A stretch of DNA of 51,613 bases. It comes from Pseudomonas botevensis. Lineage in GTDB: Bacteria > Pseudomonadota > Gammaproteobacteria > Pseudomonadales > Pseudomonadaceae. Positions 1-8,428 of this stretch are shown here, piece after piece. The notes beneath the pieces are model-generated. The model worked only from the letters and a program-made list of their open reading frames with translations. It made no database searches and was not told the DNA's origin. Location: assembly GCF_019145475.1 (NCBI RefSeq), contig NZ_JAHTKI010000023.1, positions 83,679 to 135,291 of the forward strand, in the 5' to 3' direction. Both the position numbers and the translations under genes were made by a program. How positions within the stretch are numbered: the stretch's first letter is position 1; each line of letters starts with the position of its first letter.

Positions 1-1380
1 CAGGGTGCTGGTTTCGCTGATGGTGTCGCCGATGTTGTCGACGATATAGGTGTCGTTGCCCAGACCGCCCATCAGGGTATCGGCACCCAGACCACCGTCG
101 AGAATGTTGTCGCCAGCGTTGCCGGTCATGCGGTTGGCGACATCGCTGCCGGTGCCGCGCAGGTTGGCGCTGCCGACGAACAGCAGGTTCTCGACGTTGG
201 CGCCGAGGGTGTAATCGATGGAGGAGAACACCCGGTCGTAGGCGGTTGGCGAGGCATCGGTCTCGATGATCACGTCGCCGACGTTGTCGACGTAGTAGGT
301 GTCGACGCCGGCACCGCCGATCATGATGTCGGCCCCCGCGCCGCCATTGAGGGTGTTGTCGCCGTCGTTGCCGGTCAGGGTGTTGTTCAGCTCGTTGCCG
401 GTGCCGTTGATTGCGCTGCCGGTCAGGATGAGGTTTTCCAGGTTGGCGCCCAGGGTCCAGTCCAGTGAAGAGCGCACGGTGTCGATCTCGTTGGTCAGGG
501 TGCTGGTTTCGCTGATGGTGTCGCCGAGGTTGTCGACGATGTAGGTGTCGTTGCCCAGGCCACCGACCATGGTGTCGGCCCCCAGGCCGCCATCGAGGAT
601 GTTGTTGCCGGCGTTGCCGGTCAGCATGTTGTTCAGGCTGTTGCCGGTGCCGTTGAGGTTGTCGTTGCCGGCCAGGAACAGGTACTCCAGGTTGGCGCCC
701 AGGGTCCAGTTGAGCGAAGCCCAGACGGTGTCGACTTCGTAGCTCAGAGGGCCGGTTTCACTGATGATGTCGCCGACATTGTCGACGATGTAGGTGTCGT
801 AGCCTGCGCCGCCGATCAGGGTGTCGGCGCCCAGTCCGCCGTTCAGCGTGTCGTTGCCGGCACCGCCGTCGAGGATGTTGTTGCCACTGTTGCCGGTCAG
901 GCTGTTGTTCAGCTCGTTGCCGCTGCCGTTGAGGTTGGCCGTACCGGCCAGGTTCAGGTTTTCCACGTTGGCGCCGAGCGTCCAGTTGACCGACGACCAG
1001 ACAGTGTCGATCTCAGAGGCCAGGGTGCTGGTTTCGCTGACGGTGTCGCCGACGTTGTCGACGATATAGGTGTCGTTGCCCAGCCCACCCATCAGGGTAT
1101 CGGCACCCAGCCCCCCGTCGAGGATGTTGTCGCCGGAGTTGCCGGTCATGCGGTTGGCGACATCGCTGCCGGTGCCGCGCAGATTGGCGGTGCCGACGAA
1201 CAGCAGGTTCTCGACGTTGCCGCCCAGAGTGTAGTCGATGGACGAGAACACGCGGTCGTAGGCGGTTGGCGAGGCATCGGTCTCGATGATCACGTCGCCG
1301 ACGTTGTCGACATAGTAGGTGTCGACACCATCGCCACCGATCATGGTATCGGCACCGACGCCGCCGTTCAGCGTGTTGTC
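1..1380. repeat. 1020-bp higher-order repeat inside the RTX gene
   Basis: Bases 1-300 align without gaps to 1021-1320. By eye I count about 18 differences in 300 (roughly 94% identity), falling off after about 1380. The 1020-bp period equals 340 residues, or four RTX modules of about 82-92 residues. Neighbouring modules are visibly less alike than these two, which points to duplication or gene conversion of a four-module block. Confidence 0.85.
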
Positions 1381-3852
1381 GCCGCTGTTTCCGGTCAGTA
1401 CGTTGTCGAGTTCGTTGCCGTAGAGGGACAGCGCCGCGTTGCCCATCAACTGGCCGTCTTCGACGTTGGCGGACAGGACGAAAGAGTTCCAGGCCAGCAC
1501 CCGGTCATGACCTTCGTTGGCCTGTTCGATGATCTGGTCGCCGATCTCGTCAATGACGTAAGTGTCGTCACCGGTGAGGCCGACCAAGGTGTCTACCCCG
1601 CCGGCACCGTCCAGGATGTTGTTGCCGATGTTGCCGGTAATGCGGTTGGCGCTGGAGTTGCCGGTGCCGTTGAGGTTATCCGCGCCGGTCAGGGTCAATG
1701 CTTCGATATTGATATCGATAACGTAATTGACAGAGGCGTAGACCTGGTCGTAATCGTTGGTCCAGGTTTCGACAATGACGTCACTGGCGTTGTCGACGAT
1801 GTACACGTCATTGCCAGTGCCGCCGCTCATCACGTCGGCGCCGAGCCCACCATTGATGACGTTGTCGCCGGAGTTGCCGGTCAGCACGTTGGCCAACTCG
1901 TTGCCATCGAGGTTCAGCGCTGCAGTGCCGAGCAGCTCACCGTCTTCGATGTTGGCGCCGAGGGTATAGTTGATGGATGTGCGAACCAGGTCACGCCCTT
2001 CGTTGGCCTGTTCGATCACAGTGTCTTGCAGCGTGTCGATGACGTAGATGTCGTTGCCCGTACCACCGATCAGGGTGTCCGCACCGGCACCGCCATCAAG
2101 CATGTCGTTGCCGGCACCGCCCTGCAGGTTGTTGGCGAAGGCATTGCCGACCAGATAGTTGTCCTGGCTGTTGCCCAGTACATCGAAGGCGCCCACACCG
2201 TTGAGGGTGACGTTTTCGAAGTTGTTCAGCGCGCTGCTGTTCAAATCGATGAGGGTGTTGCTCTGCACGCCATACGTGAGAATCAGGGTGTCGCTGCCCT
2301 GATTGGCGTCTTCTTTTACCAGGTTCAACTCACCCACTTGATCAATGACGTAGGCATCGTTGCCGGCGCCGCCGATCATGGTGTCCAGGCCGCCCTGGCC
2401 GTCGAGGACGTTGTTGGCGGCGTTGCCGGTCAGCACGTTGTCCTGGCTGTTACCGACACCATTGATGTTGCCGCTGCCAACAAGTTCGAGGTTTTCCAGG
2501 TTGTCTCCCAGCGTCCAGCTCACCGAGGCGCGCACGGTGTCAATCTCGCTGGCCAGGGTGCTGGTCTCGCGGATGACATCGCCTGCGTTGTCGACCGCGT
2601 AGATGTCATTACCGGCGCCGCCAATCAAAGTATCGGCACCGCCGTAACCGTCGAGCAGGTTATCGCCGGCGTTACCGGTGATGACGTTGTTCGAATCGTT
2701 GCCATACGCATTGATATTGGCGTTGGTCAGCAGCGTGAGATTTTCCACGTTCGCATACAGATACAGGCTGTAGCTGGTCGTGGAATAGACCGAGTCGACT
2801 TCGCTGGCCGAGGTGCCTGTTTCGATGACCTGGTCATCCCGGTTGTCGACGTAAAAGGTGTCGTTGCCGGCACCGCCGTACATGATGTCGGCGCCTGTGC
2901 CGCCATTGAGGACGTTGTCCAGGGCATTGCCGCGCAGGATATCGTTGTAGTTCGAGCCAGTGGCGTTTTCGATCTTGGCGCCGTAGGCGATACCCAGCCC
3001 TCGAGTGAAGACGCTGTTACTGGTGAGGTTGGGCAGGCCGATGCTGCTGTAGCTGCCTTCGTTCAGGTTGATATCGACCTTGGCAGCCTGATTGCTCGCA
3101 TCGATCGTATCGTTGCCGCCGGCATCCCAGATGGTTTCGAACACCGGCGCGTAGGCGTTCCAGCTGTAGATGTTGTCGCCGGTCTGCCAATTCATGTTGG
3201 CGCCATACAGCGCCTGGATGGCGAGGATATCCAGCACCATCGGAGTCATCGGTTGATACGAATAATCGTTGTGGTAACTCATGACCGTGAACTGAACGTC
3301 GTCCAGGGCCGGATCGAGAATCGTCGGGTTCGCACCGCTGGCGGAAAACGGGTGCTTGAGGCCCAGGGCATGACCGATTTCGTGGATGAAGGTCATGTAG
3401 TCATAGGTACCCTTGGTAGGGTACTGAACGGTCGGGTCACCGATCCAGACGTCGCCCCCGCGTGGCACATTGGAAGGTGTATACGCCCAGGCTGCCGCTT
3501 CGTTGCCCATCAGCGCGTAGCCGCCGAAACGCAGGTCGCCGACGTTGGAAATGTCGTCTGAGGTCTGGGTGAAGGTGATGTTGGCGACTGCGCTCCAGGT
3601 GGCGAGCGCGTTGATGATGCCGGCCTTCTGACCGTCGGACAGCGCGTAAATGGCTTTGTATTCGTTGTCGGCGCTGTAGTTGGTCGCGAAATACGAGGTG
3701 TTCGGCTCGATAAAACTGTAGGTCAGTTTGGTCGGCCCATCGAAAGGCCAGTTCACGCCTGCCCAATAGGACCCTGAAAGCAAGCTGTCGAGCGCGTTCA
3801 CGCCTGTCAGATTGGAAGGGAGACTTGTAGTACTACCAGTTGGACTAGGCAT
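1..3852 (-). CDS. Giant RTX protein with serralysin-type (M10) metalloprotease domain, partial at its 3' end
   Basis: The reading frame opens at ATG 3852-3850, with AGGA seven bases upstream, and stays open for 1284 codons to the left edge, so the C-terminus is missing. Residues about 20-260 resemble the catalytic domain of serralysins: HEIGHALGLKHP at 157-168 supplies the HExxHxxGxxH zinc ligands (H157, H161, H167) and the general base E158, and VMSY with Met191 is the Met-turn. From about residue 315 the protein is an array of RTX modules, each with GGxGxD nonapeptides (calcium beta-roll) followed by a signature like DTYIVDN. I count about twelve signatures. There is no N-terminal signal peptide, which fits type I secretion by a C-terminal signal lying outside the window. 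Ordinary serralysins are about 480 residues, so this is far larger and may act as a protease-adhesin. No transporter genes are visible here. Family assignment is strong; substrate and role are unknown. Confidence 0.9.
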   Translation of the reverse strand, partial: MPSPTGSTTSLPSNLTGVNALDSLLSGSYWAGVNWPFDGPTKLTYSFIEPNTSYFATNYSADNEYKAIYALSDGQKAGIINALATWSAVANITFTQTSDDISNVGDLRFGGYALMGNEAAAWAYTPSNVPRGGDVWIGDPTVQYPTKGTYDYMTFIHEIGHALGLKHPFSASGANPTILDPALDDVQFTVMSYHNDYSYQPMTPMVLDILAIQALYGANMNWQTGDNIYSWNAYAPVFETIWDAGGNDTIDASNQAAKVDINLNEGSYSSIGLPNLTSNSVFTRGLGIAYGAKIENATGSNYNDILRGNALDNVLNGGTGADIMYGGAGNDTFYVDNRDDQVIETGTSASEVDSVYSTTSYSLYLYANVENLTLLTNANINAYGNDSNNVITGNAGDNLLDGYGGADTLIGGAGNDIYAVDNAGDVIRETSTLASEIDTVRASVSWTLGDNLENLELVGSGNINGVGNSQDNVLTGNAANNVLDGQGGLDTMIGGAGNDAYVIDQVGELNLVKEDANQGSDTLILTYGVQSNTLIDLNSSALNNFENVTLNGVGAFDVLGNSQDNYLVGNAFANNLQGGAGNDMLDGGAGADTLIGGTGNDIYVIDTLQDTVIEQANEGRDLVRTSINYTLGANIEDGELLGTAALNLDGNELANVLTGNSGDNVINGGLGADVMSGGTGNDVYIVDNASDVIVETWTNDYDQVYASVNYVIDINIEALTLTGADNLNGTGNSSANRITGNIGNNILDGAGGVDTLVGLTGDDTYVIDEIGDQIIEQANEGHDRVLAWNSFVLSANVEDGQLMGNAALSLYGNELDNVLTGNSGDNTLNGGVGADTMIGGDGVDTYYVDNVGDVIIETDASPTAYDRVFSSIDYTLGGNVENLLFVGTANLRGTGSDVANRMTGNSGDNILDGGLGADTLMGGLGNDTYIVDNVGDTVSETSTLASEIDTVWSSVNWTLGANVENLNLAGTANLNGSGNELNNSLTGNSGNNILDGGAGNDTLNGGLGADTLIGGAGYDTYIVDNVGDIISETGPLSYEVDTVWASLNWTLGANLEYLFLAGNDNLNGTGNSLNNMLTGNAGNNILDGGLGADTMVGGLGNDTYIVDNLGDTISETSTLTNEIDTVRSSLDWTLGANLENLILTGSAINGTGNELNNTLTGNDGDNTLNGGAGADIMIGGAGVDTYYVDNVGDVIIETDASPTAYDRVFSSIDYTLGANVENLLFVGSANLRGTGSDVANRMTGNAGDNILDGGLGADTLMGGLGNDTYIVDNIGDTISETSTL

Positions 3853-4055
3853 GCGTTATTCCTGAGTGCGCTGCGGCCCTTCCCGAATGCGACCGCTACA
3901 AAAAAGCGCGATTTTGCATCAGAAGCGTTACGAATGACATCACTTGGCCATTACTTTCCGATTAATGACGCCAAATAAATGTCCCGGCCCCTGTGTCGGC
4001 GCTTGGCGTAGAATCCTGAGGCGAAAGTCAACGCCGTCTGTCCAGGATCTCTCCC

Positions 4056-4700
4056 ATGTCTGCCCCAAGCCCTGCGCTTATCCGTGAAACCTTCCCTGTC
4101 GGCCCGTTGCAGTGCAACTGCACGATCATTGGCGACCCGATCACCAAAAAGGCCATCGTCGTCGATCCGGGCGGCAACCCGGATCTGATCATGGCGCGCC
4201 TCGATGCACTGGGCCTGAAGGTGGTCAGCATCATTCACACCCACGCTCACCTCGATCACTTCCTGGCGTCGGGGCAGATGAAAGAGAAAACCGGTGCGAC
4301 CCTGCACCTGCATAAGGAAGATCAGTTCCTCTGGGACAATCTCGAGATGCAGTGCCAGATGTTCGGAGTGCCTTACACCCCCGTGCCTTCACCGGATCGC
4401 TGGTTGAGCGACGATGAAGAACTGGCCTGCGGCTGCGGCGTTGCGCTGCACACGCCAGGACACACCCCAGGTTCCATGAGCTTTTGGTTTTCCGAGGCTA
4501 AGCTGTTGATTGCCGGCGACACGCTGTTCCGGCGCGGAGTAGGGCGCACGGATTTGTGGGGCGGTGATCAGGCCACCATCGTGCGTTCGATCAAGCAGCG
4601 GCTGTACACCCTGGACGAAGACGCGACAGTCATCGCCGGGCATGGTCCGGATACGCGTCTGGGCGACGAGATGCGCGAAAACCCGTTTGTGCGCGCCTAA
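4056..4700 (+). CDS. MBL-fold metallo-hydrolase, glyoxalase II-like
   Basis: A 214-residue metallo-beta-lactamase fold protein. The metal site is complete: HTHAHLDH at 61-68 gives H63, H65, D67 and H68; H136 lies in HTPGHTPGS, D155 in IAGDTLF, and H196 in AGHGPDT. Short proteins of this layout resemble the YcbL-type glyoxalase II group, which hydrolyses thioesters such as S-lactoylglutathione, but the longer C-terminal glutathione-binding domain of classical GloB is absent, so the substrate is uncertain. AGGA at 4044-4047 sits eight bases before the ATG. The gene is divergent from the RTX gene and appears to stand alone. Confidence 0.85.
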   Translation: MSAPSPALIRETFPVGPLQCNCTIIGDPITKKAIVVDPGGNPDLIMARLDALGLKVVSIIHTHAHLDHFLASGQMKEKTGATLHLHKEDQFLWDNLEMQCQMFGVPYTPVPSPDRWLSDDEELACGCGVALHTPGHTPGSMSFWFSEAKLLIAGDTLFRRGVGRTDLWGGDQATIVRSIKQRLYTLDEDATVIAGHGPDTRLGDEMRENPFVRA

Positions 4701-4814
4701 ACATTTTGTCACGGGTGCCCAGCGGAATTTTTGTGCATTGTCATGATCCAACGCCCGCACGGGCCAATTGCCAATGGCCGCTGCACCACAGAATGCAAAA
4801 TGTAGGAGCACTCC

Positions 4815-5549
4815 ATGTTCACCACGCGTCGTTTGATTATTGTCGCTACTGCCGTGGCCGTATTGTCCGGCTGCGCCTCGCCCAACCCGTATGACAATCA
4901 GGGCCAGGCCGACGGTGGCTCCCAGGGCATGAGCAAAACCGCCAAGTACGGCGGCCTCGGCGCGCTGGCCGGCGCATTGGCCGGTGCTGCCATCGATCAC
5001 AATAACCGTGGCAAGGGCGCCTTGATCGGCGCGGCGGTGGTCGGTGCTTCGGCGGCCGGTTACGGCTACTACGCCGACCAGCAGGAAAAGAAACTGCGCG
5101 CCAGCATGGCCAACACCGGGGTTGAAGTGCAGCGTCAGGGCGACCAGATCAAGCTGATCATGCCGGGCAACATCACCTTTGCTACCGATTCGGCGAACAT
5201 CGCTTCGAGCTTCTATCAGCCGCTGAACAACCTGGCCAACTCGCTGAAAGAGTTCAACCAGAACCAGATCGAGATCGTCGGTTACACCGACAGCACCGGC
5301 GCCCGCCAGCACAACATGGACCTGTCCCAGCGTCGTGCGCAGAGCGTGGCGACCTACCTGACCTCGCAAGGTGTCAGCGGTGCCAACCTGTCGGCCCGTG
5401 GCGCCGGCCCGGATAATCCGATTGCCAGCAACGCCGACGTCAATGGCCGGGCACAGAACCGCCGGGTCGAGGTCAACCTGAAGGCGATTCCGGGCCAGCA
5501 GTATGGTGGTCAGCAACAGCAGCCAGGTACGGTTCAGCAGTATCCGTAA
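4815..5549 (+). CDS. OmpA-family outer-membrane lipoprotein, YiaD/YfiB-like
   Basis: A 244-residue lipoprotein. The signal peptide ends in a lipobox, LSGC, with the lipidated cysteine at residue 20. A glycine/alanine-rich stretch (about 45-90, GALAGALAGAAI and ALIGAAVVGASAAGYG) is a glycine-zipper-like segment as in YiaD/YMGG proteins. Residues about 112-230 form an OmpA C-terminal domain with FATDSANI, the VGYTDSTG loop and NMDLSQRRAQSV, which binds peptidoglycan. The tail is Gln/Gly-rich. It probably tethers the outer membrane to the cell wall. AGGAG lies just before the ATG, and a strong terminator follows the stop codon, so it is a single-gene unit. Confidence 0.88.
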   Translation: MFTTRRLIIVATAVAVLSGCASPNPYDNQGQADGGSQGMSKTAKYGGLGALAGALAGAAIDHNNRGKGALIGAAVVGASAAGYGYYADQQEKKLRASMANTGVEVQRQGDQIKLIMPGNITFATDSANIASSFYQPLNNLANSLKEFNQNQIEIVGYTDSTGARQHNMDLSQRRAQSVATYLTSQGVSGANLSARGAGPDNPIASNADVNGRAQNRRVEVNLKAIPGQQYGGQQQQPGTVQQYP

Positions 5550-5565
5550 CCGCCAGCCTGAATGA

Positions 5566-5600
5566 GAAATGCCCGATCCCTGGTGGTCGGGCATTTTTTT
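5566..5600 (+). terminator. Rho-independent terminator after the OmpA-like lipoprotein gene
   Basis: A stem AAATGCCCGA / TCGGGCATTT with a short loop is followed by seven Ts, 16 bases after the stop codon. Confidence 0.85.
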
Positions 5601-5615
5601 GTGGCGCCGGTTCTG

Positions 5616-5645
5616 GCGCTTTCGCGAGCAAACCTGCTCCCACAT
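5616..5645. repeat. Single REP-like half element
   Basis: GGCGCTTTCGCGAGCAAACC followed by TGCTCCCAC resembles one arm of the paired REP at 43002-43092, with a few substitutions. No inverted partner is visible nearby. Confidence 0.5.
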
Positions 5646-5692
5646 GGGCAGAGCATTCCGATGCGTGGTGTGCCCGAGAAAATCAGCAGATA

Positions 5693-5735
5693 CAAAAAAG
5701 CCCCCGGACAAGTGCTTGTCCGGGGGCTTTTTGTT
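5693..5735. terminator. Bidirectional terminator
   Basis: A near-perfect hairpin AAAAGCCCCCGGACAAG / CTTGTCCGGGGGCTTTTT is flanked by A and T runs on opposite sides. It can therefore end the minus-strand yhcB-like gene, whose stop codon lies at 5750, and also rightward transcription. Confidence 0.85.
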
Positions 5736-5749
5736 GGCGCGAAGGCTGA

Positions 5750-6184
5750 TTACTTCTTCAGGCCGTAATGCTCGTCGAGCATGCCCGGGGAATTCGGGGC
5801 TTTCGGCGCGTAGTCGCGCGGCGGTTCCTGGTCGCGCGGTGGCGTCAGGCGCTCGCGTGGCGCTTGTGCCGCTTCGGAGTGCAGAGACGCCAGCAGGCGT
5901 TGACGGGTCTGCTCGTCCAGGGCCAGACGGTTGGCGCCCTCGGCGAGATGATCCTGCACTTCCTGATAGCTCTGGGTCAGTTTCTTGACCAGATTGGCGG
6001 TGCTGTTGAAGTGGGTGACCACTTCGTTCTGATAACTGTCGAAACGTTCCTGAATATCGTCCAGTTGACGCTGCGTGCGGCTCGGCGCGGCGTTCGGCGC
6101 AACGCGTGCGATCAGGAATCCAATGGCGACACCCACAACCAGGGCAAGAGTCGGTAACAACCAAACTAAGAGCGAGTGTTCCAC
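5750..6184 (-). CDS. YhcB/ZapG-like DUF1043 inner-membrane protein
   Basis: A 144-residue protein with one N-terminal transmembrane segment (about 6-26), then a basic stretch and a coiled-coil-prone region (about 38-110: QRQLDDIQERFDSYQNEVV and after). The C-terminal tail is proline-rich and acidic/basic. This matches the YhcB (DUF1043, also called ZapG) family, which in gammaproteobacteria links cell elongation and division. The start is GTG at 6184 with GAGGAAGGA just upstream; no ATG is better placed. It is divergent from the alpha/beta hydrolase gene and ends at the 5693-5735 terminator. Confidence 0.85.
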   Translation of the reverse strand: MEHSLLVWLLPTLALVVGVAIGFLIARVAPNAAPSRTQRQLDDIQERFDSYQNEVVTHFNSTANLVKKLTQSYQEVQDHLAEGANRLALDEQTRQRLLASLHSEAAQAPRERLTPPRDQEPPRDYAPKAPNSPGMLDEHYGLKK

Positions 6185-6328
6185 GAGTCCTTCCTCTATA
6201 AACGGCTTTGCTTTACGTTAACGGCTCGAACCTGCGCTGTATACCGCGATTCACTCGCAATAGATTGGCACAGACAATTTGCTAGACGAGTCGACCCGAT
6301 TCGAGGTCACGGAGTTCCTTCCTTGCTG

Positions 6329-6958
6329 ATGCGTGAAACCCCTGTAGTGATTGCCGGCCCTGTCGGTCAACTTGAAGCGCTGTACCTTGATAGCGAGCAG
6401 CCGCGCGGCATCGCGCTGATCTGCCACCCGAACCCGGTGCAGGGCGGCACCATGCTCAACAAGGTCGTTTCGACCCTGCAACGCACCGCGCGCGACGCCG
6501 GCCTGATTACCCTGCGCTTCAACTATCGCGGGGTCGGCGCCAGCGAAGGTTCCCACGACATGGGCAGCGGTGAAGTCGACGATGCCCAGGCTGCCGCCGC
6601 ATGGCTGCTGGAGAAACACCCGGATCTGCCGCTGACCCTGTTCGGTTTTTCCTTCGGCGGATTTGTTGCCGCAAGTCTCGGCGGCCGTCTCGAAGCGCAA
6701 GGCGTGCAGCTCAAGCACCTGTTCATGGTCGCGCCGGCGGTGATGCGTCTGGGCGATCAGGATCAACTGCCGCAACGGGGCGACTTGACCGTGATCCAGC
6801 CGGAAACCGACGAAGTTATCGATCCACAGCTGGTTTACCAATGGTCCGAACAACTCCAGCGCCCCCATGAGCTGCTGAAAGTGGCAGAATGCGGACACTT
6901 TTTTCATGGCAAGCTGACCGATCTCAAGGATCTGATCCTGCCGCGTCTCTCGAATTGA
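6329..6958 (+). CDS. Small alpha/beta hydrolase
   Basis: A 209-residue alpha/beta hydrolase. The nucleophile elbow is GFSFGG at 106-111 (Ser108). The acid is probably Asp161 in ETDEV and the base His190 in CGHFFHG. HPNPVQGGTM (33-42) near the N-terminus is typical of the short family related to YqiA and dienelactone hydrolases and probably forms the oxyanion region. I chose ATG 6329, but TTG 6323 is possible because GGAG at 6311-6314 would be eight bases before it. The open frame runs further upstream, to 6176, without family similarity. The substrate is unknown. trpS begins 24 bases after the stop codon, so the two may be cotranscribed. Confidence 0.82.
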   Translation: MRETPVVIAGPVGQLEALYLDSEQPRGIALICHPNPVQGGTMLNKVVSTLQRTARDAGLITLRFNYRGVGASEGSHDMGSGEVDDAQAAAAWLLEKHPDLPLTLFGFSFGGFVAASLGGRLEAQGVQLKHLFMVAPAVMRLGDQDQLPQRGDLTVIQPETDEVIDPQLVYQWSEQLQRPHELLKVAECGHFFHGKLTDLKDLILPRLSN

Positions 6959-6982
6959 TTGCAGTCTGACAAGCGATTACCC

Positions 6983-8338
6983 ATGACGAACCGTACCCGC
7001 ATCCTCACCGGCATCACCACCACCGGCACGCCGCACCTGGGCAACTACGCCGGCGCCATCCGCCCGGCGATCGTCGCCAGCCGTGACAGCAATGCCGATT
7101 CGTTCTACTTCCTGGCCGACTACCACGCCCTGATCAAGTGCGATGACCCGCTGCGCATCCAGCGCTCGCGTCTGGAAATCGCCGCGACCTGGCTGGCCGG
7201 TGGCCTGGATGTCGACCGCGTGACGTTCTACCGTCAGTCCGATATCCCGGAAATTCCCGAGCTGACCTGGCTGTTGACCTGCGTGGCCGCCAAGGGCCTG
7301 CTCAACCGCGCCCACGCCTACAAGGCTTCGGTGGACAAGAACGTCGAAACCGGTGAAGACCCGGACGCCGGCATCACCATGGGCCTCTACAGCTACCCGG
7401 TGCTGATGGCGGCGGACATCCTGATGTTCAACGCGCACAAGGTGCCGGTCGGTCGTGACCAGATCCAGCACGTGGAAATGGCCCGCGACATCGGCCAGCG
7501 CTTCAACCACCTGTTTGGCCAGGGCAAGGAGTTCTTCACCATGCCCGAGGCGTTGATCGAGGAAAGCGTTGCCACGCTGCCAGGCCTCGACGGTCGCAAG
7601 ATGTCCAAGAGCTACGACAACACCATCCCGCTGTTCTCCAGTGCCAAGGACATGAAGGACGCGATCTCGCGGATCGTCACCGACTCCCGCGCACCGGGCG
7701 AAGCCAAGGATCCGGACAACTCGCACCTGTTCACGCTGTTCCAGGCGTTCGCCACTGCGGCGCAGGCCGACGAATTCCGCAGCGAACTGTTGCAGGGTCT
7801 GGGCTGGGGTGAGGCGAAGAATCGTCTGTTCCAGTTGCTTGACAACGAACTGGGCGAGTCCCGCGAGCGTTATCACCAGTTGATCGAGCGTCCGGCGGAT
7901 CTGGAAGACATCCTGCAACACGGTGCCAAGAAGGCCCGTGCGGTGGCGACGCCGTTCCTCAACGAGCTGCGTGAAGCGGTCGGCCTGCGTTCTTTCGTCA
8001 ATCAGGTGCAGGTCGCCGCGACCACCAAGAAGAAAGCCGCGAAAGCCGCGCGTTTCGTCAGCTTCCGCGAAGACGACGGCAGTTTCCGTTTCCGCCTGCT
8101 GGCTGCCGATGGCGAGCAACTGCTGCTGTCGCGCAACTTCGCTGACGGCAAGGCTGCCGGCCAGGTGACCAAGCAACTGCAGTCCGGCCAGCCACTGGAT
8201 GTACGCAGCGAAGACCTGAGCTTCGGCATCTGGCTGGAAGGCGAATGCGTCGGCGACAGCCCGGCGTTCGCTGACAGCGCGGCGCGCGATGCGGCGATCG
8301 AGGCTTTGCGGATCGCTCTGACACCGGTTCAGGAATAA
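6983..8338 (+). CDS. trpS: Tryptophan--tRNA ligase, long form
   Basis: Charges tRNA-Trp with tryptophan (class I aminoacyl-tRNA synthetase). The HIGH-like motif is TPHLGNY at 16-22 and the KMSKS loop is at 206-210. The protein is 451 residues, against about 330-350 for most bacterial TrpS. The extra 100 or so C-terminal residues begin after a KKKAAKAAR linker and contain FRFRLLAADGEQLLLSRNF, which looks like a DUF1508/YegP-type fold. This long form is usual in Pseudomonas. The start is ATG 6983, which opens at the conserved MTNRTRILTG; its ribosome binding site is weak. A TTG at 6959 has no family support. Confidence 0.95.
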   Translation: MTNRTRILTGITTTGTPHLGNYAGAIRPAIVASRDSNADSFYFLADYHALIKCDDPLRIQRSRLEIAATWLAGGLDVDRVTFYRQSDIPEIPELTWLLTCVAAKGLLNRAHAYKASVDKNVETGEDPDAGITMGLYSYPVLMAADILMFNAHKVPVGRDQIQHVEMARDIGQRFNHLFGQGKEFFTMPEALIEESVATLPGLDGRKMSKSYDNTIPLFSSAKDMKDAISRIVTDSRAPGEAKDPDNSHLFTLFQAFATAAQADEFRSELLQGLGWGEAKNRLFQLLDNELGESRERYHQLIERPADLEDILQHGAKKARAVATPFLNELREAVGLRSFVNQVQVAATTKKKAAKAARFVSFREDDGSFRFRLLAADGEQLLLSRNFADGKAAGQVTKQLQSGQPLDVRSEDLSFGIWLEGECVGDSPAFADSAARDAAIEALRIALTPVQE

Positions 8339-8377
8339 TCAACGGTTCGGCCCGACCAAGGGCCGATTGCCATTCCC

Positions 8378-8409
8378 ACGGGCCATCGCTACAGTGACGG
8401 CCCGTTTTT
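8378..8409 (+). terminator. Terminator after trpS
   Basis: The stem ACGGGCC / GGCCCGT with a 14-base loop is followed by TTTTT. It lies between trpS and zapE. Confidence 0.7.
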
Positions 8410-8428
8410 GTTGCCTTGCTAACGAATT

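Noticed and set aside
1507..3561. A 684-residue plus-strand open frame rich in Val, Asp and Ala
   Set aside because: It is antisense to the RTX gene. The minus-strand frame has a start, ribosome binding site, zinc site and repeats, while this one only mirrors the repeat composition.
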